Below are positions 37,301 to 43,244 of a stretch of 64,000 nucleotides of DNA, piece by piece. The translations under genes and the position numbers were made by a program. The notes under the pieces are model-generated. The model searched no databases, had not been told where the DNA came from, and saw only the letters and a list, made by a program, of their open reading frames with translations. How positions within the stretch are numbered: the first letter of the stretch is position 1; each line of letters begins with the position of its first letter. The stretch is from Diphasiastrum complanatum (lineage: Eukaryota > Streptophyta > Lycopodiopsida > Lycopodiales > Lycopodiaceae): positions 2,635,801 through 2,699,800 of the forward strand of contig CM055097.1 in assembly GCA_029204225.1 (NCBI GenBank), read 5' to 3'.

Positions 37301-40300
37301 TGTCACTTTTGTGCATACCAGGAATTGATCCAAGCAAATGGGACACAATCTTTGAAAGTTTTGTGCAAGCTGATCCTTCAACTACGAGAACGTATGTCTC
37401 ATTTGTTACGGTACTGTTTACATTTAGGTTGATGATAGAATTTTGCCTTGATGTGTTCAGGTTTCTCCAGATACATTGTATAAAGTTCTAAGTGAATATT
37501 TAGCTGTACTTCTAGCAGCTTCTGTTTGTTTGGTCACTTCTGTTACCAGGTTATCTGTTCACTCAAACTTGAGACTAACGACTTCATGTTCAGTCATTTG
37601 ACGATCTTGATTTTCTGATGTTAGTGTTTACTATGTTGTTTCTGGTGTGCTTCTGAAGCTCTCAGTTGCATGAACTTAGTTTTAGCTTTTATAAAGTCCT
37701 AAAAACTTCAAATAAAGCCTTTCATCAGCTTTTGCCTTTTCTGTGAGGCAGCTTCTATGAAATAAGCTTCTTCAAGTCCATGGTGCTCCCATAAAAAAAT
37801 GTTTGATCGTTCTCCACTCTGTTTCCTTGTAAATGCCTCCTCATTCAGCTTAGCCACGTTATTATGTCATTGGCACAAACACATAGTTTAGTGTGATATG
37901 TTTGGTTCTCCAAGGATGAATATTCTGCACAGGCAGGAGCTGATGCAGTAGTTATTCCGATTGAATGCAGTAAGGGCCTGAATTCATCCATTGCCATTAA
38001 ATAATGAAACTTCAGCAATGAAGATAGGCATCTATTGTAAAAGCCGCATGTGAAATTTTCATCAATCAGCTTATCACACCATGAATGAGGCATCATAGCA
38101 CAATCAGTTCTTTCCAAGTGCTTAATATATTATAGAGGTGTTTGATTGGTGGTTGTAATCTATGTTCAGAATATGTTCATCCCATTTAGTCAGTATCTCT
38201 GCAATAAATGATGTCTGCAGGTATGGTGGAACTGGGCTTGGACTCTGCATTGTGCGCTCTTTGGTGAGGGATGAACTTTTGTCAGCTCTCTTTATCTAAA
38301 GGACACTAATCTCAGCCGTCAATCACCGAGACATTTTCTTTCTTTTTGCTAATAGAGGAAAGTGATAACATGAAACTGCTGAACTGCTCATGCTGAGTGT
38401 GATTGCGAGGTTTTATACTGTGCATCGTGTGATAAGCTTGAGTTTTTGATAAATTGATATTGAAGAGAAATTATCTGCACTTGCAGGTGAGAAAAATGGG
38501 AGGAGAAATCGAGGTGGTTAAAAAAGAATATGCAGGAACTTTGATTCGCCTATTTCTAGTCTTTGACCATCCATTAGAAATGACTCCTATTCCACGGAAC
38601 CCACATTTGTTGTGTTTTCCCTCATTGCTGGAGAAGTCAAGAGTAAGCTTTAGAGATTGATTTTTGTATATGTTTCTTATTTTTTAAAGGTTGAATCTTA
38701 AATATTCTCATTACTTTTTCCAGAGCAAAAACCACCGACGGAAGAATGCTAATCTCTAGCCTAATTATAAAAAATAAGTGGGTGGGGATTCAATAAAAAG
38801 TTGCTCAGTTTCTTCTACCAGTTTTTTGTTTGGTCTACTTCTTTCTGAGGCAGCCAATGTCTTTTGCTACTCTGTATTGAACTTTATAGTGCTTTACCTT
38901 ACTAGGTACTTGTTGCAATGCGAGGAAAAGCTGGGCGATCTGCTTTGGTGAAGTGGATTTCCAACATGGGTTTACAAGTTTTGGAAGCTTCTCACTGGGA
39001 TGAAGCCATTACAATGATTGATGAACTTTCTCAGCAGGACGCTTCTTCACAAACAGAATCTAGTACAGATGAAGTATCTGCTGCTACAAAATCTGAATCT
39101 TTGGATCAACATGAAAGCAGAAAGCATGAGGATAAAAAGCAGTTTTTAAAAATGGACAAGTTTACTACTAAAATTGGTCCAGTAGAAGATGTTAAAATTT
39201 TGGAAGATTTTGCTTCAAGACTATCTGTTACAGTGACATCTCTTGCAATTATTGACATTGAGCTTTTTCGATGGGGTACGCACCCTTCAGCCATACCTTC
39301 AGCAACTCTAGATCGGTTCAGGGACCAAGGAATCCTGATCTCTTGGCTACATAGTTATAATACATCAAATTCAGTCAAGATGGAATTACGTAAAATGGGC
39401 TATTCTCTTATGACCAACAAGCCTCTGTACAAATCAAAGCTTGATTCACTTTTTATGTCAATGTTAGGGCTCCACAAAATTGGAGCTAATGAGATACATG
39501 ATCCACTTTTAAATCCAAGATTTCACAACTTTCACTTTGACGCTCGAGATGGACTGAGCCCGGGCTCTGGCATGAGTTTTAGGCTTGGAGCACTTCCTAG
39601 TATAGATAGCTTTCAGCAAATGGGTGCCCAAATGAATGAGAACTCTATATCTGGTTTGTCTTTTCAAAGTTGTACCGATCGTTCTGTGGACATGATTGTT
39701 GAGAAACACACTTCAAAAGAAGGAAGAAGGGCTGATTCAAATGCAAAACTTTCATCACTGCATGAAAGGTGCGCTACGACATCCATCCATAACAATCAAG
39801 GACTTGACTCTCCGGTGCATCAATCAGGTAATGCACATGATGTGGAAACTATTACTGGCAGTTTTGAAACAAACTCCACCCAGCGAAATAGATCATGTGG
39901 AGTCCTATGTAATCACATGACAGATTTCAACAAGGATGTGCTTCCGGGAGTTGATGGATCATGTCATTTAAATGATGTGGAAAGTGTCTCCCCTGCAGAC
40001 ATTCCTAATTCTCTGTTACATTCTGCTCATTGTCATCCACATTCACCATTATCTGCTCCTACCAAATGTAGTGTCAGTTCCATTTTAGAACTTCAAGTAG
40101 ATCAAATTTTAATTCAGCTGGAAAATCAAAGTGCAGGCCAAGCACTCTTAGGTGCTTCTACATGTCAGAGCCCTTTAAGTGATCCAGACCATTCTCAACA
40201 GATTGGAGGCTATTGTCAAAGTAGAAATGAGATGTCAAAGGAAGTCATCAGTGCTGATGATTGCTCTTTACGAAGGCCATGTGAAATCACCTCCTCTCAA

Positions 40301-41720
40301 GAACTTGGTGAAATTGTATCCCTTACTCAAAATGACCTGTCTGGCGAGAGTGCCAGTGCTTATGAACCTCCACCTCATCAGATCATCAATCCCTCCTGGA
40401 GGATAGCCCATCAGTCATCTCCTGTAAGACCAAGGAAACTTTCGCTTAAAAAAAGAAACGTCTGTGATGATTTGAATGGTATTCACATCCTTCTTGCAGA
40501 AGATACGCCTGTGCTTCAGAGGGTTGCTACCATAATGTTAGAGAAAATGGGTGCTTCTGTAATTGTAGTAGGAGATGGACTTCAAGCAGTTGATGCATTG
40601 TTGGACAGTCATCAAAATAGTGAAGAACAAATGGCCCAATCTACTCAGCAACAGCGGGGAAGCACAAGAATGGCTGCATTAAAGTTTGACCTTGTTCTCA
40701 TGGATTGCCAGGTATACATACTTGGTCATCAATAGGTGCTATCTGCAAGTGGACCTTTATGTGTATTTAATACGTTAGGACAATAAAGAGTTTATAATGC
40801 AGATCAGGGTGTCTGGTTATAAGATATTTAGAAGTTGATATATCACTTCTTATTGTGGTGGAAAGGAGTATCACTTCTGCTAGAATGATGATGATTAAGA
40901 TTATGAGGAATAACTTTCTTGTAGTTGATGAAACTTGCACATGGAGTTGCTAGATGAGTTGCTCTCCTGGGGGTCAAAAGTTTATTGGCATGTGTTGTAA
41001 TGTGGGAGCGATTAGTCTGTCTCAAAAGTAACAGTACTGAGTTGCTAGGAATGGGTAGCAGAGAGATGACTAAATATTTAAGGTTAAGCATAATTTAGGC
41101 AAAACAGCAGCGTCTATGAATTGGATACATATTCAAGACTCACTATCCAAAAATTGGCACCGTTAACAAGAAATCAATCAACAGACCACCAAAAATTGGA
41201 TAACTCGACATGGTTCAGTCAACAACCGCCGGTATCATTCAACTTGCAGAGGGCTCTTTATAATTTCTCTTCGTAATCTATGATGAGCCAATAATCTGAA
41301 TTTTTTATTTTTCTCCACTTATGCACTTGATGGTTTCAGAAGTTTTGTCCAGCACTTTCGACTTCCAATATTTCTTGATTTTCACAAAGTCTATAAACTT
41401 TTGCAGCACCATGCTCAGATTTCTCTTTCTAGTAGAATTTCACTTGCATAATATTTCTTAGCATTGGTTTCTCAAAAGCTATCATCATGCCGTGCCATGT
41501 GCAGATGCCCAGGATGGATGGGTATGATGCAACAATAGCCATCCGAAATGCAGAGGCGTGCACTGGACGACATATACCAATAGTAGCATTGACTGCCCAT
41601 GCTATGTCATCTGATGAGGCAAAGTGTCTGCAGGTGGGAATGGATGCTTATCTTACCAAGCCAATTGACTGCAAGCTTTTGGTGATGACTATTCTTGCTC
41701 TGACAAGGAAAAGCAACTAG
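732..41720 (+). CDS. AHK1: AHK1-type hybrid histidine kinase, 3' part of gene, ten exons
   Basis: Membrane hybrid sensor kinase of the Arabidopsis AHK1/ATHK1 class. It autophosphorylates on His and relays to its own receiver Asp, then to HPt proteins; known members act in osmotic and drought signalling. Exons read directly: 732-979, 20998-21157, 22586-22712, 23047-23136, 24149-24340, 37322-37391, 38221-38263, 38487-38642, 38906-40711 and 41505-41720. All junctions are GT-AG and phases agree, giving 3,108 nt (1,035 codons plus TAG). Visible boxes: H (SHELRTP), N (NLVANSIKF), G1 (DDSGCGI), F (FESFVQAD), G2 ([10 protein letters not shown]), receiver LMDCQMPRMDG and LTKP. The N-terminal sensor exons are outside the window. 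AHK1 is about 1,200 residues; this copy looks longer because of a long linker before the receiver. The AHK1 assignment is from recognised sequence, not a search. Confidence 0.93.
1955..2277 (+). repeat. Probable 5' LTR of an old copia element
   Basis: The right edge is set by ...TTTGACA at 2277, directly before a copia-type primer binding site. The left edge is a guess at a TG near 1955. I see no second copy in the window, so LTR status rests on the PBS only. Confidence 0.4.
2278..2289 (+). promoter_or_regulatory. copia primer binding site
   Basis: TGGTATCAGAGC, the initiator-tRNA-Met complement used by plant Ty1/copia elements. It is identical to the site at 7542-7553 of the complete copia element. 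Confidence 0.8.
2290..4400 (+). mobile_element. Decayed copia leader and gag relic
   Basis: After the PBS comes a leader resembling that of the copia element at 43.4 kb; both share a TCTTGATGAG-TTTTGATGC-like stretch and the phrase before GAGTCAT/GTGTCAT. At about 2880-2940 a broken frame reads [15 protein letters not shown], like the N-terminus of copia gag. Further on, frames are broken. A purine-rich stretch at 3690-4390 keeps longer open frames but matches nothing I recognise. No integrase or RT text follows, so the element is internally deleted. Confidence 0.5.
5235..5535 (+). pseudogene. LINE ORF1 C-terminal domain
   Basis: Open text includes [20 protein letters not shown], then [17 protein letters not shown] and [20 protein letters not shown], ending at a stop at 5535. 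This is the pattern of plant LINE ORF1 (nucleic-acid-binding, coiled-coil type). A diverged copy recurs at 19190-19345, and a coiled-coil ORF1 fragment of the same type lies on the minus strand at 26856-27260. The N-terminal part is not readable here. Confidence 0.7.
5650..6740 (+). pseudogene. LINE ORF2 endonuclease domain
   Basis: AP-like endonuclease with stops. It starts at [11 protein letters not shown] (5659), then [23 protein letters not shown] (about 6087-6120), ELAIFNGL, and [15 protein letters not shown] near 6345, which corresponds to the catalytic SxxDYxI block with Asn in place of Asp. The frame breaks at 5847, 6170 and 6740. It would nick target DNA for target-primed reverse transcription. 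A second copy of this domain lies on the minus strand at 27820-28230. Confidence 0.8.
6890..7092 (+). pseudogene. LINE ORF2 RT-region fragment
   Basis: Text includes [20 protein letters not shown] and [17 protein letters not shown]. Its reading frame runs up to the copia insertion at 7093 and resumes at 12788 on the far side. The catalytic RT core (FADD-type box) was not found, so most of the RT is missing. Confidence 0.55.
7093..7541 (+). repeat. copia 5' LTR
   Basis: Starts TGTTAGAAAT and ends CTTTCCTACA. It contains a CT microsatellite near 7440. It matches 12361-12782 almost throughout; the extra bases lie near 7118-7145. Confidence 0.93.
7542..7553 (+). promoter_or_regulatory. copia primer binding site
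   Basis: TGGTATCAGAGC directly abuts the 5' LTR. It is complementary to plant initiator tRNA-Met. Confidence 0.92.
8254..9289 (+). pseudogene. copia gag with CCHC zinc knuckle
   Basis: Start chosen at ATG 8254 ([20 protein letters not shown]), where gag similarity begins; an upstream in-frame ATG at 8200 lies in leader sequence. UBN2-type gag follows: [23 protein letters not shown] and [11 protein letters not shown]. The zinc knuckle [14 protein letters not shown] (about 9040-9082) is in another frame, so a frameshift lies near 9010-9035. Confidence 0.85.
9286..10887 (+). pseudogene. copia protease and integrase
   Basis: Protease active site IDSGATRHM at 9289. The segment 9364-9597 is repeated at 9683-9914, disrupting the frame. 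The pre-integrase domain [15 protein letters not shown] follows at 9915, with a degraded HHCC region. Integrase core: [10 protein letters not shown] (10099), DRGGEYIKN, and TPQQNGVAE with an in-frame stop right after the catalytic Glu. It continues [19 protein letters not shown] and [13 protein letters not shown] up to the stop at 10887. Confidence 0.85.
11000..12326 (+). pseudogene. copia reverse transcriptase and RNase H, internally deleted
   Basis: RT text begins abruptly with [20 protein letters not shown] near 11180, then [17 protein letters not shown] and the catalytic box in the form [10 protein letters not shown] near 11394. The N-terminal RT (first catalytic Asp region) is missing and a tail-like, Gln-rich stretch is joined instead. 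RNase H follows: [20 protein letters not shown] (about 11845), [35 protein letters not shown], and [10 protein letters not shown] near 12235. Frames shift several times. Confidence 0.85.
12361..12782 (+). repeat. copia 3' LTR
   Basis: Starts TGTTAGAAAT just after a purine-rich CATTTGAGGG. It ends CTTTCCTATA where the 5' copy has CTTTCCTACA, so the terminal CA has mutated to TA. Confidence 0.92.
12788..13231 (+). pseudogene. LINE ORF2 C-terminal region, first part
   Basis: Immediately after the copia target duplication the LINE text resumes as VRFSWYS, then stop, then AARLLSRFG. After a frameshift come [19 protein letters not shown] and [17 protein letters not shown] Cys/His motif follows: [35 protein letters not shown] near 13120-13190. 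This CxxC...H...C pattern is typical of the C-terminus of plant LINE ORF2. The text is cut by the gypsy element at 13232. Confidence 0.75.
13232..13396 (+). repeat. gypsy 5' LTR, left portion in direct orientation
   Basis: Matches 18392-18556 with few changes. The match stops at GGGACCCT, where the inverted block begins. Confidence 0.93.
13590..13640 (-). pseudogene. gypsy gag CCHC zinc knuckle
   Basis: On the minus strand the text reads [18 protein letters not shown], a CX2CX4HX4C knuckle, downstream of the gag body in the same inverted block but in another frame from the 267-aa gag. It binds genomic RNA in the family. Confidence 0.8.
13786..14589 (-). CDS. gypsy gag (retrotrans_gag type), on the inverted strand
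   Basis: A 267-codon open frame from ATG at 14589. An acidic, coiled N-terminus ([20 protein letters not shown]) leads to the gag core: [54 protein letters not shown] and [15 protein letters not shown]. It ends with a stop before the basic stretch and zinc knuckle. It is on the opposite strand to its own pol, so the element cannot make a full transcript with gag in sense. Confidence 0.88.
   Translation of the reverse strand: MAYRKGKEPMELEEQEQFAEELDELVTKEQFLQLVTEVDELKLALANFKSSVDDLFAELKSLILSSAKGSLPSTYQLSPSPLPSVSGETLRSHPSVFKDLKPPTFNGEEKDRNADILQTFLSKWKNIHALKQTPDHLQAIEASLSLGPMAYKWWLNLQETGQTPRSWKAFEEAFLREFLPENELDRAWEAWERTARDKFLIQYISQYREAILKIKNMDDYQKIRGFVRGLKDEYKVEVQRNSPTTLEQALRYAQIYDDSVGRKKARQ
14684..14870 (-). 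repeat. gypsy 5' LTR, right portion, reverse-complemented
   Basis: Reverse complement of 18563-18749 with only scattered differences, including a GC-rich palindromic stretch around the sequence GCCACGTGGC. Confidence 0.93.
14871..18380 (+). pseudogene. gypsy pol: protease, RT, RNase H, integrase, chromodomain
   Basis: Protease: [12 protein letters not shown] near 14907. [22 protein letters not shown] (about 15595), [15 protein letters not shown] (15741), [13 protein letters not shown] (15846), FLDDILVYS (about 15939). RNase [15 protein letters not shown] (about 16379), TDHESLRYL. Integrase: H2C2 with [10 protein letters not shown] and CQKCQ (17113-17245), SMDFTVGLP (17322), [10 protein letters not shown] (17501), [10 protein letters not shown] (17600). 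The C-terminal chromodomain reads [16 protein letters not shown] near 18270-18320. Frames break at 15042, 15218, 15848, about 16030, 17448 and 17897. Catalytic residues are all present. Confidence 0.92.
18379..18391 (+). promoter_or_regulatory. gypsy polypurine tract
   Basis: AAGGGGGAGGGAG ends directly before the 3' LTR start at 18392, the expected plus-strand primer position. Confidence 0.85.
18392..18749 (+). repeat. gypsy 3' LTR
   Basis: TGTTACGAG to TATTACA, 358 bp, followed by target duplication TGCAC. It is the uninterrupted LTR copy and shows what the 5' copy looked like before the inversion. Confidence 0.93.
18755..18837 (+). pseudogene. LINE ORF2 C-terminal end, second part
   Basis: Joining 13231 to 18755 (one target duplication removed) keeps the LINE frame: RYA continues as [15 protein letters not shown] and stops at TGA 18835-18837. 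The LINE 3' UTR follows. Confidence 0.75.
19190..19628 (+). mobile_element. Internally deleted second LINE with 3' TTTC tail
   Basis: ORF1 text [16 protein letters not shown] and [18 protein letters not shown] matches the ORF1 domain at 5235-5535 with a broken frame. Only about 250 bases later comes a LINE-like 3' end, GGCGTTAATAAAGC, followed by a CTTT repeat (19606-19628). ORF2 is missing entirely. The same 3' end (TTAATAAAGC plus pyrimidine repeat) occurs on the minus strand at 28300. Confidence 0.65.
19629..20997 (+). other. Remaining AHK1 intron, no recognised element
   Basis: AT-rich intron with an ordinary acceptor. A short open stretch at 20448-20640 has no recognised family. Confidence 0.5.
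20998..21157 (+). CDS. AHK1: AHK1 exon: dimerisation and phosphoacceptor H-box
   Basis: Acceptor TTTGCAG ends at 20997 and donor GTAAGA starts at 21158. The exon encodes [19 protein letters not shown] and ends NILDLSK. The phosphoacceptor His codon is CAT at 20999-21001. The exon completes a Ser codon begun at 978-979, so the 20-kb intron is in phase 2. Confidence 0.95.
21158..22585 (+). other. AHK1 intron of 1.4 kb
   Basis: Pyrimidine-rich, no TE domain recognised. Splice sites GTAAGA and TTTTTCAG. Confidence 0.6.
22586..22712 (+). CDS. AHK1: AHK1 exon: start of catalytic ATPase region
   Basis: Acceptor TTTTTCAG ends at 22585 and donor GTGATC starts at 22713. The exon encodes [27 protein letters not shown] and ILDLA, continuing directly from NILDLSK. 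It ends in phase 1. Confidence 0.93.
23047..23136 (+). CDS. AHK1: AHK1 exon: N-box
   Basis: Acceptor TGACAG ends at 23046 and donor GTAAGT starts at 23137. It encodes [19 protein letters not shown] followed by [11 protein letters not shown]. The NLVANS Asn residues belong to the ATP-binding N-box. It ends with a single T that completes a Ser codon in the next exon. Confidence 0.92.
23137..24148 (+). other. AHK1 intron of 1.0 kb
   Basis: AT-rich and without coding similarity. Two acceptors five bases apart (after 24143 and after 24148); only the second keeps frame. Confidence 0.6.
24149..24340 (+). CDS. AHK1: AHK1 exon: ATP-binding region with G1 box
   Basis: The acceptor that restores frame is GACAG ending at 24148; the nearby CTGTAG ending at 24143 would break frame. 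The exon encodes [12 protein letters not shown], a variable Gly/Ser/Lys loop, and [12 protein letters not shown] (G1 box). It ends in phase 1 before GTTAGT, the start of a 13-kb intron. Confidence 0.9.
25232..25365 (+). repeat. Adjacent GA and GT microsatellites
   Basis: Uninterrupted GA run at 25232-25298, then GT runs at about 25307-25328 and 25335-25365. Long open frames here in several frames are only repeat translation. Confidence 0.97.
25575..26465 (+). pseudogene. BED-type zinc finger protein fragment with Ala/Pro-rich linker
   Basis: The frame reads [20 protein letters not shown] then HLGGL and [16 protein letters not shown], the plant hAT BED finger (CPFC...H...C) seen at transposase N-termini. 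A 100-residue linker of Ala, Pro, Thr and Ser follows to a stop at 26138. An acidic tail in another frame ([16 protein letters not shown], 26252-26464) suggests one frameshift. The usual hAT catalytic and dimerisation regions are absent. The compositional bias may come from the GC-rich origin. Confidence 0.65.
26856..27260 (-). pseudogene. LINE ORF1 coiled-coil fragment, minus strand
   Basis: Minus-strand frame: [20 protein letters not shown], a heptad-like coiled coil, then [29 protein letters not shown] and [12 protein letters not shown], a LINE ORF1 pattern. It stops at 26856 where the C-terminal domain (compare 5235-5535) should begin, so it is truncated. Confidence 0.65.
27560..27840 (-). 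other. Unassigned open stretch, minus strand
   Basis: A stop-free minus-strand stretch reads [20 protein letters not shown] and later [16 protein letters not shown]. Its composition looks coding, but I do not recognise the family. It lies between a LINE endonuclease fragment and a LINE ORF1 fragment on the same strand. A retroelement or pararetrovirus-like origin is possible but unsupported. Confidence 0.35.
27820..28230 (-). pseudogene. LINE endonuclease fragment, minus strand
   Basis: Minus-strand text [35 protein letters not shown] and [19 protein letters not shown] aligns with the plus-strand domain at about 6250-6600 ([47 protein letters not shown]). This copy keeps the VDY motif that is VNY in the plus copy. 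Its upstream half is replaced at 28230 by a GA repeat and another LINE 3' end. Confidence 0.75.
28233..28300 (+). repeat. GA microsatellite at a LINE 3' end
   Basis: Uninterrupted AG run. On the minus strand it is the TC tail following TTAATAAAGC of a LINE 3' end that occupies 28300 to about 28500. Confidence 0.9.
28930..29267 (+). pseudogene. copia RNase H C-terminus and polypurine tract
   Basis: Text AIWL...[20 protein letters not shown] and [12 protein letters not shown], then in another frame [19 protein letters not shown], the copia RNase H end. A purine tract AAGGAGGGGAGT at 29258-29268 is followed by TGAGGAGTAATG, probably the 3' LTR start; its end is not resolved. The upstream part of the element is missing. 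Confidence 0.65.
29720..30130 (+). repeat. Cluster of GGAACG / CGTTCC motifs
   Basis: GGAACG or GGAATG occurs repeatedly at 29749-29900, mixed with CGTTCC. The right side (30010-30110) is rich in TTCC/ATTCCC, so the two flanks are roughly inverted. Two near-identical AAACAAGATARATGARAGAGGA copies lie at about 29860 and 29930. This could be a small non-autonomous DNA element. Confidence 0.35.
30215..31610 (+). pseudogene. Ty3/gypsy pol fragment, plus strand
   Basis: RT end: [20 protein letters not shown] and [11 protein letters not shown] (about 30260-30370). Integrase zinc-finger region with [14 protein letters not shown] and [17 protein letters not shown] (about 30550-30940), interrupted by a 127-bp duplication. 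Integrase core pieces follow, [13 protein letters not shown] and [14 protein letters not shown], then [20 protein letters not shown] near 31550. Many stops. Confidence 0.75.
30608..30858 (+). repeat. 127-bp tandem duplication in gypsy relic
   Basis: Two head-to-tail copies beginning AATTCTCTTTGAATGTCG at 30608 and 30735. Each contains GACTTTAGACTTGAGACTT and CATATGTCGAGTCTTATG. The period is 127 bp, so it shifts the integrase frame. Confidence 0.9.
31630..32399 (-). pseudogene. Ty3/gypsy integrase fragment, minus strand
   Basis: A 230-codon open frame from 32312 on the minus strand: [78 protein letters not shown] and [11 protein letters not shown]. The three catalytic acidic residues are present. 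Upstream, [11 protein letters not shown] extends it to 32399. It is better preserved than the plus-strand gypsy relic it meets tail to tail near 31630. Confidence 0.85.
32400..32980 (+). other. Intron stretch without recognised content
   Basis: Mixed-composition sequence between a gypsy and a copia fragment. No motif recognised. Confidence 0.4.
33000..33980 (-). pseudogene. copia RT and RNase H fragment, minus strand
   Basis: Minus-strand text: [18 protein letters not shown] (catalytic LDD box near 33740), then [40 protein letters not shown] and RTPMDTS. It continues as [20 protein letters not shown] and RNase H-like text to about 33000. A CATTGGTGTCCATTGTTGCTTGTGTC-type short repeat lies near 33480-33520. 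Several frameshifts. Confidence 0.75.
34440..35545 (+). pseudogene. Ty3/gypsy RT and RNase H fragment, plus strand
   Basis: [40 protein letters not shown] (about 34620-34760), [13 protein letters not shown], then a decayed catalytic box with Gly for the first Asp ([11 protein letters not shown], near 35010-35040). RNase [41 protein letters not shown] and RGLKARW (35250-35450). Frames are broken throughout. Confidence 0.75.
36015..36412 (+). pseudogene. copia RT-RNase H fragment
   Basis: [32 protein letters not shown], then [20 protein letters not shown] and [17 protein letters not shown]. It ends abruptly at about 36410, where unrelated copia gag text starts on the other strand. Confidence 0.75.
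36410..36677 (-). pseudogene. copia gag N-terminal fragment, minus strand
   Basis: Minus-strand frame: [40 protein letters not shown]. This resembles the start of UBN2/DUF4219-type copia gag. It meets the plus-strand RNase H fragment at 36410. Confidence 0.5.
37322..37391 (+). CDS. AHK1: AHK1 exon: F-box
   Basis: Acceptor ACCAG ends at 37321 and donor GTATGT starts at 37392. The exon encodes [20 protein letters not shown] followed by TTRT. It completes the Gly codon left open at 24340, so the exons match across the 12,981-bp TE-filled intron. Confidence 0.93.
37392..38220 (+). other. AHK1 intron of 0.8 kb
   Basis: Non-coding, no TE domain recognised. The other short introns here (38264-38486, 38643-38905 and 40712-41504) are also plain. 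Confidence 0.6.
38221..38263 (+). CDS. AHK1: AHK1 microexon: G2 box
   Basis: A 43-nt exon preceded by TCTGCAG and followed by GTGAGG. It encodes [14 protein letters not shown], the G2 nucleotide-binding box, and is too short to show as an open frame of its own. Confidence 0.93.
38487..38642 (+). CDS. AHK1: AHK1 exon: end of kinase domain
   Basis: Acceptor TTGCAG ends at 38486 and donor GTAAGC starts at 38643. It encodes [14 protein letters not shown] and [16 protein letters not shown], closing the ATPase domain, then a short linker ending LLEKSR. It is in phase 0 at both ends. Confidence 0.92.
38906..40711 (+). CDS. AHK1: AHK1 large exon: receiver-like domain, linker, start of receiver
   Basis: A 602-codon exon after ACTAG (ends 38905), with donor GTATAC at 40712. 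About the first 195 codons resemble a degenerate receiver: [20 protein letters not shown], an acidic AIIDIELF strand near 39246, then [12 protein letters not shown] polar, Ser/His/Gln-rich linker without recognised domains follows (about 39490-40440). The canonical receiver starts at [15 protein letters not shown]. The phosphoacceptor Asp is codon 40703-40705 (LMDCQ), just before the donor. Confidence 0.92.
41505..41720 (+). CDS. AHK1: AHK1 last exon: C-terminal half of receiver and stop
   Basis: Acceptor ATGTGCAG ends at 41504. The exon encodes [14 protein letters not shown], the ALTAHAM switch strand and DAYLTKPID, with the conserved Lys at codon 41658-41660, and ends at TAG 41718-41720. 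It joins LMDCQ of the previous exon in phase 0 to give a complete CheY-like fold. Confidence 0.94.
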   Translation: MPRMDGYDATIAIRNAEACTGRHIPIVALTAHAMSSDEAKCLQVGMDAYLTKPIDCKLLVMTILALTRKSN

Positions 41721-42650
41721 TTAAACTGTTCCTATCTGCGACTTTTTACTTTTTCTATGTCCTCAGTATTGGCAAATATTCGCCATTCCTAATCAAAATA
41801 GCATCGTGGTCACAAAATGTTCGATCAGTAAGCTTCACCAAACTCTTCTAGTAATTGGAGCATGCATTGTCAGTTAGTCTCCAGCCAGTTTTGTATGGTC
41901 TAAACTGGAGCCATACAATAATTGGCTCAATAATAATGTATATTGCCTTCTAAGCGATTAAATTTTCTCTCTCTGCTCTTTGCTTATCTCCTGTGATCCT
42001 GTCTGGATATCCAAATTCTTGTTCTTTTGCCATAAGTGTTTATATGCATTCACTAGCGGCTTCTCTTGCTGAATGGAAGATTGAATTTGGCTGTATAAGC
42101 TTAACCAGCTTTGAAGAGTAAAATTTTACATCATACACGCTCTGACATCAGATATTTGCAACATTACGGATCTTCAAATTCGGGAACTACTCCCTTACCA
42201 GATTATAAGAACGCACATGCTGAAAGAGTATTAGCTAAATAGAAATGTTGAATGGTAAGCTATAGCGCGCAAACAAAGCTGCATAATTAGAATAGTTATT
42301 GAGTGGCAATATGAAACTCGGTCAAGCTCAGAGGAAAAGAACGTCGAACAAAAGCATCAAGATGGATGTCGTAGGAAAAGAGTTTGATAATGATTTTGCC
42401 TTGTTGAGTACACGTAAATGTGCTTCCATTATCATTGGAGAAGAACAATAATCCCATCATGGCCAAATGATACTAAAAGGAATCTATTGAAAGAAACAAG
42501 GCAATGTACCATAGCAATGTATTTCTTCGTTACCAAAGATTGCTAGAAGAGAGTTTCCAAACAGCAGCTACTGCAACATTGCTGAAATGACTATCATACG
42601 TGACCAACACTACAATAGTGGTGTTTTAAGAATAGATGCACCTATTCTAA
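41721..42650 (+). other. AHK1 3' UTR and downstream spacer
   Basis: AT-rich sequence after the stop. Possible polyadenylation elements (AATAATAATGTA near 41930) sit about 210 bases after the stop, but none is decisive. No further gene seen before the copia element. Confidence 0.45.
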
Positions 42651-43244
42651 ATGTTGAAAATTTATCCCTTGCACATCTCATATTTAATGTGGATTAGTAG
42701 ATTTAAATTTCCTATAGAAATACAAGGAGTTTTTAGACAGCCAACCTTGTAGTTTTATTCATGAATTTTGATAGGAAATGAAGAAGTCTACAAACTTGTA
42801 CAATACATGTGATTATGTTACAATCAAGCTGAAGGTTCTTTTGTAATCAGCTGTGAAGAATGATGTTGTAAAGTTTGTGAAAATTGGTAAATATTAGCTT
42901 GATAAGCAATATAAATTGATGTGAGATCAAGATTTTGGAGTTCTTGCTAATCTCGAGTTTTCTCTCCATTTGTGTTGTCATTTTTTTGATGTGAGTGCAA
43001 TCCAAAATTAGTGTAATCAATTCTCTGATATTAGGTCATGCTACAGACTGTACTTCACACGTGTGAAGGCGTTCTCAAGTGTTTTGATCATAATTTGATT
43101 GTTCTTGCTTGATTAGATCAAAATTGCCAAATCTAGATCAAGATTTCAGTGCTAGTTTTGCAATAGATTCATTGAACAAGTAGCCAATCACTCTTGTGGA
43201 TCTTTTGTAGATCCATTTAGGGTCCTAATCACTGATTTTTAGCA
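42651..43244 (+). repeat. copia 5' LTR
   Basis: Starts TGTTGAAAAT and ends TTTTTAGCA directly before a degenerate PBS (TGGTATCGTAAAC, 43245). Contains a CACACGTGTG palindrome near 43058. Its last part resembles the LTR end near 61240-61281 (TTTGTAGATC, GGTCCTAA). The left edge is inferred from TG only. Confidence 0.6.
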
